DNA from: Candidatus Sulfotelmatobacter sp.
GTDB taxonomy: Bacteria > Acidobacteriota > Terriglobia > Terriglobales > Acidobacteriaceae
Assembly (NCBI GenBank): GCA_036500765.1
Contig: DASYBM010000008.1
Location: 16,509-80,508, forward strand
Direction: 5' to 3'
DNA: 64,000 nt
The notes under the pieces were generated by a model that made no database searches, was not told the origin of the DNA, and saw only the letters and a program-made list of their open reading frames with translations. Numbering within the stretch: the stretch's first letter is position 1; every line of letters begins with the position of its first letter. Below, piece after piece: positions 60,397 through 64,000 of the stretch. The position numbers and the translations under genes are program-made.

Positions 60397-61710
60397 CTAC
60401 TCCAAATCCCCCAACCCCCGCATCCTTCGCACCTCGTTCACCGTCAACACTCCCGTCTGCAACAGAATCTGCTGAATCTGCACTTCCTCCATCGGATCCG
60501 TCGCATCCACATCCGCAAACACAAACTCCAAATCGTTCCATCCCAGCTTCTTCGCAATCGCATCCCGCGTCAGGGACTCCGCCAGCAACCGCGCTGTCGG
60601 CACGATCGCCTGCCGGAATGCCAACTCATTGAGTTCCTCCGCGGTGGAGCGATTCACGTCACGCTCCACCCCGAGATAAAACGGAGGAAGGTCGAAAGCA
60701 TCCGCGACGACTCGCAGCAAAAACTCCTGCCACTGCAGTCGTAAATCCGCGTCGGTGCCGCCACCGAACCGCAGCACCTCCGGTTTGCTTTCGGCCGATA
60801 GGATGGGCACTTTCCCCGTGCCCTCAATCTCGTCCTGCCACCAGCGAATCAGCCGCTCGTGATGTTCCGGCGTCAGATCCTGCAGCCACAACGCATACTG
60901 CACCACCGAGTTCGACGCCAGCCGCGACGCGTAGCGGTTCGCCCCCATAAATGCGGTGATCGTTTCAAACGCCACCTCCAGCCGCCCCAGCCCAAATGGC
61001 GTGCTGGTCCTGGGATTCAGCCGGATATAAATCAACTCGTTGTCATCCAGCTTGATTTGCGACTTCGCACTCGACTGCCCCGACCCCGTCACCTGCATAT
61101 ACCGCTGCGACTCCGGCGACCCATCCCATTCCAGATTCATCCGAATCGTCGCCCCATCCACAGGCCACAACACCAGCGGCGGTTGTGGAAGAGCGGGTGC
61201 CTCGCCCGTCCCCGAGCGCGTGGGGACGGACGCATTCGTCCGTCCCGCCGAGCGCAGCGAGGCGTGCAGCTCCCATGAAGGATTCACCTGCACCTCCACT
61301 GCCCCAAAACCGCCCACAATAATGTCTTCCAGCACCTGCTCCGCAAACGACCGAAACGAATCGTCCGGATTCGGCGCCTGAAAATTGTCGGTGAGCAACC
61401 GCACCCGAGCCGCCCCATCCGGAATTTCCCCCAGAGCGTACCCCTGGCGCGGCTGAATTCTCCACCGCATCCCCGCGATCCGATCCTTAATACAGTTGAT
61501 CGCCCTTCTCGCAATCGGTAGCTCCGAAAATCGCCGCAAGTTATACGGAGTCGGTTTCGGCAGCGCCTCCGCCAGCGGCCCGTAAGAATTAAAAATCGAC
61601 GGCAGCGCCGAAGTCCGCCGCAGTTTCACCAACCGCGCGTCCGACACTCCCACCGCCGACACTCCCGCCATCCGGCGCCAGGCGCCGCGCAACGTCTCTG
61701 TAATTTTCAT
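60397..61710 (-). CDS. Phage portal protein with repeat-derived insertion
   Basis: This is a 437-residue portal. SELPIARRAINCIKDRIAGM, SFAEQVLEDIIVGGFGAVEV, LIYIRLNPRTSTPFGLGRLE, FLLRVVADAFDLPPFYLGVE and the C-terminal TGVLTVNEVRRMRGLGDLE match HK97-type portals, which form the dodecameric DNA channel at the head vertex. Residues about 149-176 (HASLRSAGRTNASVPTRSGT) are encoded by a family A element (61220-61260) plus flanks, inserted in frame. The gene is first in the visible cluster, and no terminase is found upstream of it. Confidence 0.88.
   Translation of the reverse strand: MKITETLRGAWRRMAGVSAVGVSDARLVKLRRTSALPSIFNSYGPLAEALPKPTPYNLRRFSELPIARRAINCIKDRIAGMRWRIQPRQGYALGEIPDGAARVRLLTDNFQAPNPDDSFRSFAEQVLEDIIVGGFGAVEVQVNPSWELHASLRSAGRTNASVPTRSGTGEAPALPQPPLVLWPVDGATIRMNLEWDGSPESQRYMQVTGSGQSSAKSQIKLDDNELIYIRLNPRTSTPFGLGRLEVAFETITAFMGANRYASRLASNSVVQYALWLQDLTPEHHERLIRWWQDEIEGTGKVPILSAESKPEVLRFGGGTDADLRLQWQEFLLRVVADAFDLPPFYLGVERDVNRSTAEELNELAFRQAIVPTARLLAESLTRDAIAKKLGWNDLEFVFADVDATDPMEEVQIQQILLQTGVLTVNEVRRMRGLGDLE
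61220..61260. repeat. Family A 41-base element inside the portal gene
   Basis: It is identical over 41 bases to the element in pdhC (50497-50537), but the portal gene reads the opposite strand. It translates as SLRSAGRTNASVP. The palindrome itself spans 61223-61246. Confidence 0.92.
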
Positions 61711-62008
61711 GATTGTTTTCTCGTTTGCCGCAACTCTGTCATCCCGAGCGAGGATGATCGTTCACGAAGTGAACGATCACCGCAGTCGACGGACCTCGTG
61801 TTTCCATCATAGGTCGAGCGAATAAAACGGTGTCCCGCCCAACAAAAAAAGCTCCGCCGCAGCGGAGCCCTCATTTTTCATCCAAGCCCTGTTGTCATCA
61901 AACCAGCATTGTCATCCTGAGCGAAGCGAAGGACCTATGTCTTTCGCTTGTGCGACCCACGAACCCGCATTTCGAGTCCCCGGATCGGTTTCTCCTTCCG
62001 AGTTCCAC
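61711..62008. other. Repeat-rich gap beside the portal gene
   Basis: It contains a family C element at 61737-61797 (core palindrome GATCGTTCAC, GAA, GTGAACGATC) and a second family C fragment without core at 61910-61936. A GCTCCGCCGCAGCGGAGC hairpin (61851-61868) lies between them. No gene and no terminase remnant was recognised. Confidence 0.7.
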
Positions 62009-62821
62009 TCACACTCCCAACTCCCGCCGCGCCACTTCCGCAATCATCGGCATCTCCGCCGCAACCGCGATCCGAATCCTCTCCTCTTCCATCATACTCA
62101 GCGCGAATTGAATCGCGTCCTGCCCACGATCCAGATCATCATCAATCACCGCCGTCAACGTCGGAGTCAAACTAGTCTTCGCCGCCATCACCGGCAGTAT
62201 CCTCGGATACCGCGCCGCCAGCGTCACCGCCCCCTCAACATTCGCCTTCAACGACACAGCATGAAAAATCTTGAGTTCCCTCCCCGTGTTGTACGCCATA
62301 TCGAACTGAAACGGATCTCCCACCTTCGTGTACGGAGCCACTGGAACGGGTTGCAGCATCTTCGCCACGCCCGCCCGCTCGAATGCATCCCGCATCGCCG
62401 CAAGAATGCGGTGCCGTCCAGTCGGAACACGCGACGCTCCCGCAACTGGAGATTCGTAAACATACATCGAAGCCAGCGTCTCGATTTCAACCGCCGGCAA
62501 CTCCGCCAACACTTGCATCGGTCCCGAAAGTTGAATCACATTTGAGAACGAATCTTCCATCTTCTTAAGCAGAGTGGCCTGATCTTTTATTTGCCCCACT
62601 TCCGATCGAATCTCCCGGATCAGCGCCTCCAGCACTTCCACATCCGCGTGAGGATCCATACATCGCACGCGCCGCCAATCCCTCGCGAATCGCACATCAG
62701 CGAACGCCGCTCCGTTGGGCTCGTCATTGAATGTCAGCACGCCAAAATTGACAAATTCCCCCTTCACCGCGTCGGGCACATATCGCAGCAAGAAAAACTC
62801 AAGTTGTCGCCGATCCGCCAT
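62009..62821 (-). CDS. DUF3037 family protein
   Basis: This is a 270-residue protein beginning MADRRQLEFFLLRYVPDAVK then GEFVNFGVLTFND, which is the signature of DUF3037. Later blocks are IREIRSEVGQIKDQATLLKK, YTKVGDPFQFDMAYNTGREL and LDRGQDAIQFALSMMEEERI. DUF3037 genes commonly follow HipA-like kinase genes, as here, and the pair is likely a functional unit. Biochemical activity is unknown. It starts 52 bases after the kinase gene, with a family E-like repeat in the gap (62834-62871). Confidence 0.85.
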   Translation of the reverse strand: MADRRQLEFFLLRYVPDAVKGEFVNFGVLTFNDEPNGAAFADVRFARDWRRVRCMDPHADVEVLEALIREIRSEVGQIKDQATLLKKMEDSFSNVIQLSGPMQVLAELPAVEIETLASMYVYESPVAGASRVPTGRHRILAAMRDAFERAGVAKMLQPVPVAPYTKVGDPFQFDMAYNTGRELKIFHAVSLKANVEGAVTLAARYPRILPVMAAKTSLTPTLTAVIDDDLDRGQDAIQFALSMMEEERIRIAVAAEMPMIAEVARRELGV

Positions 62822-62873
62822 TATTTCTTGTTCTTCCTCTGTGTTCTCCGTGCCTGTAGTGAAGAATTTTCCG

Positions 62874-63677
62874 TTAAGCTTGTTCTTTCCACCCCGGAAA
62901 CGGCCTCCGCGGCGATATTCGAAATGCCTCGATCAACTCCCGCACCCTCCCCCGTCGCGCAATCAGCGCCCGCGCCAGCTTCTCCAACTCCTCATCCGCA
63001 CTCTCATACCACTCCGGAGGAATCCCGTTCACCAGATCCCAAACCACGCTTTCGTCCATCCGCTCGACATTCGACAGCCAGGGCTCAAATGATTCCCATC
63101 CCCGCACGTTCTCGTAAACTTCATTCCGCGCGTAAACTCCGCGCAGCGGATAATCCGGAAAATTCCATTCCCCCGCATTAAAGCAATATCCCTGATCGAT
63201 AAACGACGCCGTGTACTTCTTCTCCCGCGCCTTCCGCCAAAACGCCGCCTGCCGCCCGTTTGCGTTCCCCGTCCACTTATCCACCACCAGCATTCCCGCA
63301 AACGTCTCCAGATTTCTCACCAGCCCAAGCATCTCCACCGGAAGATAATCCAACACCTGTCCCTCCAGCGGACTCACCACATACCGCGACCCAAATTGTA
63401 GTCCCGCCTGGCACCGAATCGTATTGTGCGCCAGTTGAATGCTCAACTCCGCCGTATGTTCCACCAGCCATTCATCGACTTCAACCACTTCCGTCATCGG
63501 CACCGGCAATCCCGCACGCTCCGCCAGCCGCGTCGCCAGCATCTCATTCGCCAGCACCCGCAAATGCTGCGGATTATTCCGGAACTTCACCACATAAAAA
63601 TTTCCATCCGAGCAGCGCATCAAGTGCCCCTGCGCCCCGCCCCGCATCCGCCGCACGTGTTGGACCGCTTCCACCAT
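62874..63677 (-). CDS. HipA-like kinase family protein
   Basis: This is a 267-residue protein: MRGGAQGHLMRCSDGNFYVV then KFRNNPQHLRVLANEMLATR gives a nucleotide-binding Lys and helix. LAERAGLPVPMTEVVEVDEW follows. MLVVDKWTGNANGRQAAFWR carries the catalytic-loop Asp and Asn pair, and ASFIDQGYCFNAG the metal-binding Asp. These features match the HipA_2 group of protein kinases. Relatives of HipA phosphorylate translation factors and induce dormancy. The partner DUF3037 gene follows, not a HipB-type regulator. Confidence 0.85.
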   Translation of the reverse strand: MVEAVQHVRRMRGGAQGHLMRCSDGNFYVVKFRNNPQHLRVLANEMLATRLAERAGLPVPMTEVVEVDEWLVEHTAELSIQLAHNTIRCQAGLQFGSRYVVSPLEGQVLDYLPVEMLGLVRNLETFAGMLVVDKWTGNANGRQAAFWRKAREKKYTASFIDQGYCFNAGEWNFPDYPLRGVYARNEVYENVRGWESFEPWLSNVERMDESVVWDLVNGIPPEWYESADEELEKLARALIARRGRVRELIEAFRISPRRPFPGWKEQA

Positions 63678-64000
63678 TCAAATTCATGTAGCGACAGCCG
63701 CCTCGGCTGTCAGTCCAGCACGGCCGAGCCGTCCCGTACCCATTTCTCGCGTGTCCTTGCGCGAGAAGTGCAGACGTTGAACTTCCTCTGTGCTCCTCTG
63801 TGCCCTCTGTGGTAAAAGGTTTCGATCCGCCCACCACAAAGCCGAACATCTTACATCACCCGCCCTGATCCCCGCTGTGACGGATGAACATCCCCGCATA
63901 CTCGTTTAGCATCGTCAAACCGACGACCGACGACCGACGACCGACGACCGACGACCGACGACCGACGACCGACGACCGACGACCGACGACCGACGACCCG
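63678..64000. other. Repeat-rich right edge
   Basis: It holds an ACAGCCGCCTCGGCTGT hairpin (about 63698-63716), a family B palindrome (63739-63771), a family E repeat (63782-63820) and the 7-base tandem array (63921-63998). No gene is recognised before the window ends. Confidence 0.75.
63921..63998. repeat. Tandem array of the 7-mer CGACGAC
   Basis: Eleven perfect head-to-tail copies of CGACGAC fill the end of the window. The same word in degenerate form builds the arrays inside der and between capsid and connector genes. There are no spacers, so it is not a CRISPR array. Confidence 0.95.

Noticed and set aside
51431..61710. Intact prophage
   Set aside because: No terminase, integrase, repressor, replication or lysis genes are visible in the window, so only a partial head-tail cluster can be claimed.
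63921..63998. CRISPR array
   Set aside because: The unit is 7 bases with no spacers and no cas genes are nearby.

Overview
The window looks like a chromosomal segment of a member of the Acidobacteriota, most likely class Terriglobia (Koribacter/Sulfotelmatobacter-like). This is an inference from gene content and style: GC-rich DNA, FtsX/MacB-type permease pairs, secreted TPR and carboxypeptidase-regulatory-domain proteins, a REC-DUF4388 regulator, a HipA-like kinase/DUF3037 pair, and very many dispersed palindromic repeats. No rRNA or tRNA gene, integrase, transposase or CRISPR array was recognised. Several genes appear to start with TTG or GTG.

Layout. 1-4.2 kb (minus): the 5' part of ilvB, a cupin, and a translationally coupled amgK-rapZC fusion/murU pair for amino-sugar (MurNAc) recycling. 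4.4-5.5 kb: tandem secreted DUF4440/SnoaL-like proteins. 5.8-17.1 kb: trmFO, two MacB-type permeases, a polytopic membrane protein, an outer-membrane-like protein, an ExbD/TolR protein, der and a DinG-type helicase. 17.1-17.8 kb: a vapBC-type toxin-antitoxin pair with a readable promoter and operator. 17.8-19.8 kb: a secreted CocE/NonD hydrolase. 19.9-22.2 kb: queD, queE and queC for preQ0 synthesis, with a frameshifted four-helix-bundle (S23-type) gene between queD and queE. 22.3-28.2 kb: a TPR lipoprotein-like gene ending in a clear terminator, a divergent PilT-type ATPase, and moeA, moaC, a REC-DUF4388 regulator and mogA for molybdenum cofactor. 28.3-39.5 kb: a secreted D-aminoacylase-like amidohydrolase, membrane proteins, a lipid kinase, a secreted TPR protein, a secreted beta-propeller-like protein, ligA and a HIT protein.

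39.6-51.3 kb carries rpsA and then a pyruvate dehydrogenase region: lpd, lipB, pdhA, pdhB, a cytochrome c and pdhC. A three-gene cassette of unknown function lies on the opposite strand between pdhA and pdhB. 51.4-61.7 kb (minus) is a compact phage-derived head-tail cluster: portal, probable maturation protease, coiled-coil scaffold-like protein, major capsid protein, head-tail connector, tail terminator, tail tube, a large hub/tail protein, a membrane coiled-coil protein and a small protein. No terminase, tape measure, lysis gene or integrase is visible beside it, so a domesticated or gene-transfer-agent-like element is worth testing. 62.0-63.7 kb holds a HipA-like kinase with a DUF3037 partner.

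The most striking property of the window is its repeat load. At least five families of short palindromic or inverted-repeat elements lie between genes and also inside genes, in frame. They add low-complexity segments to TrmFO, Der, the DinG-like helicase, LipB, PdhA, PdhC (E2) and the phage portal protein. One 41-base segment is identical in an intergenic region, in the E2 gene and in the portal gene, and it is translated from opposite strands in the two genes.
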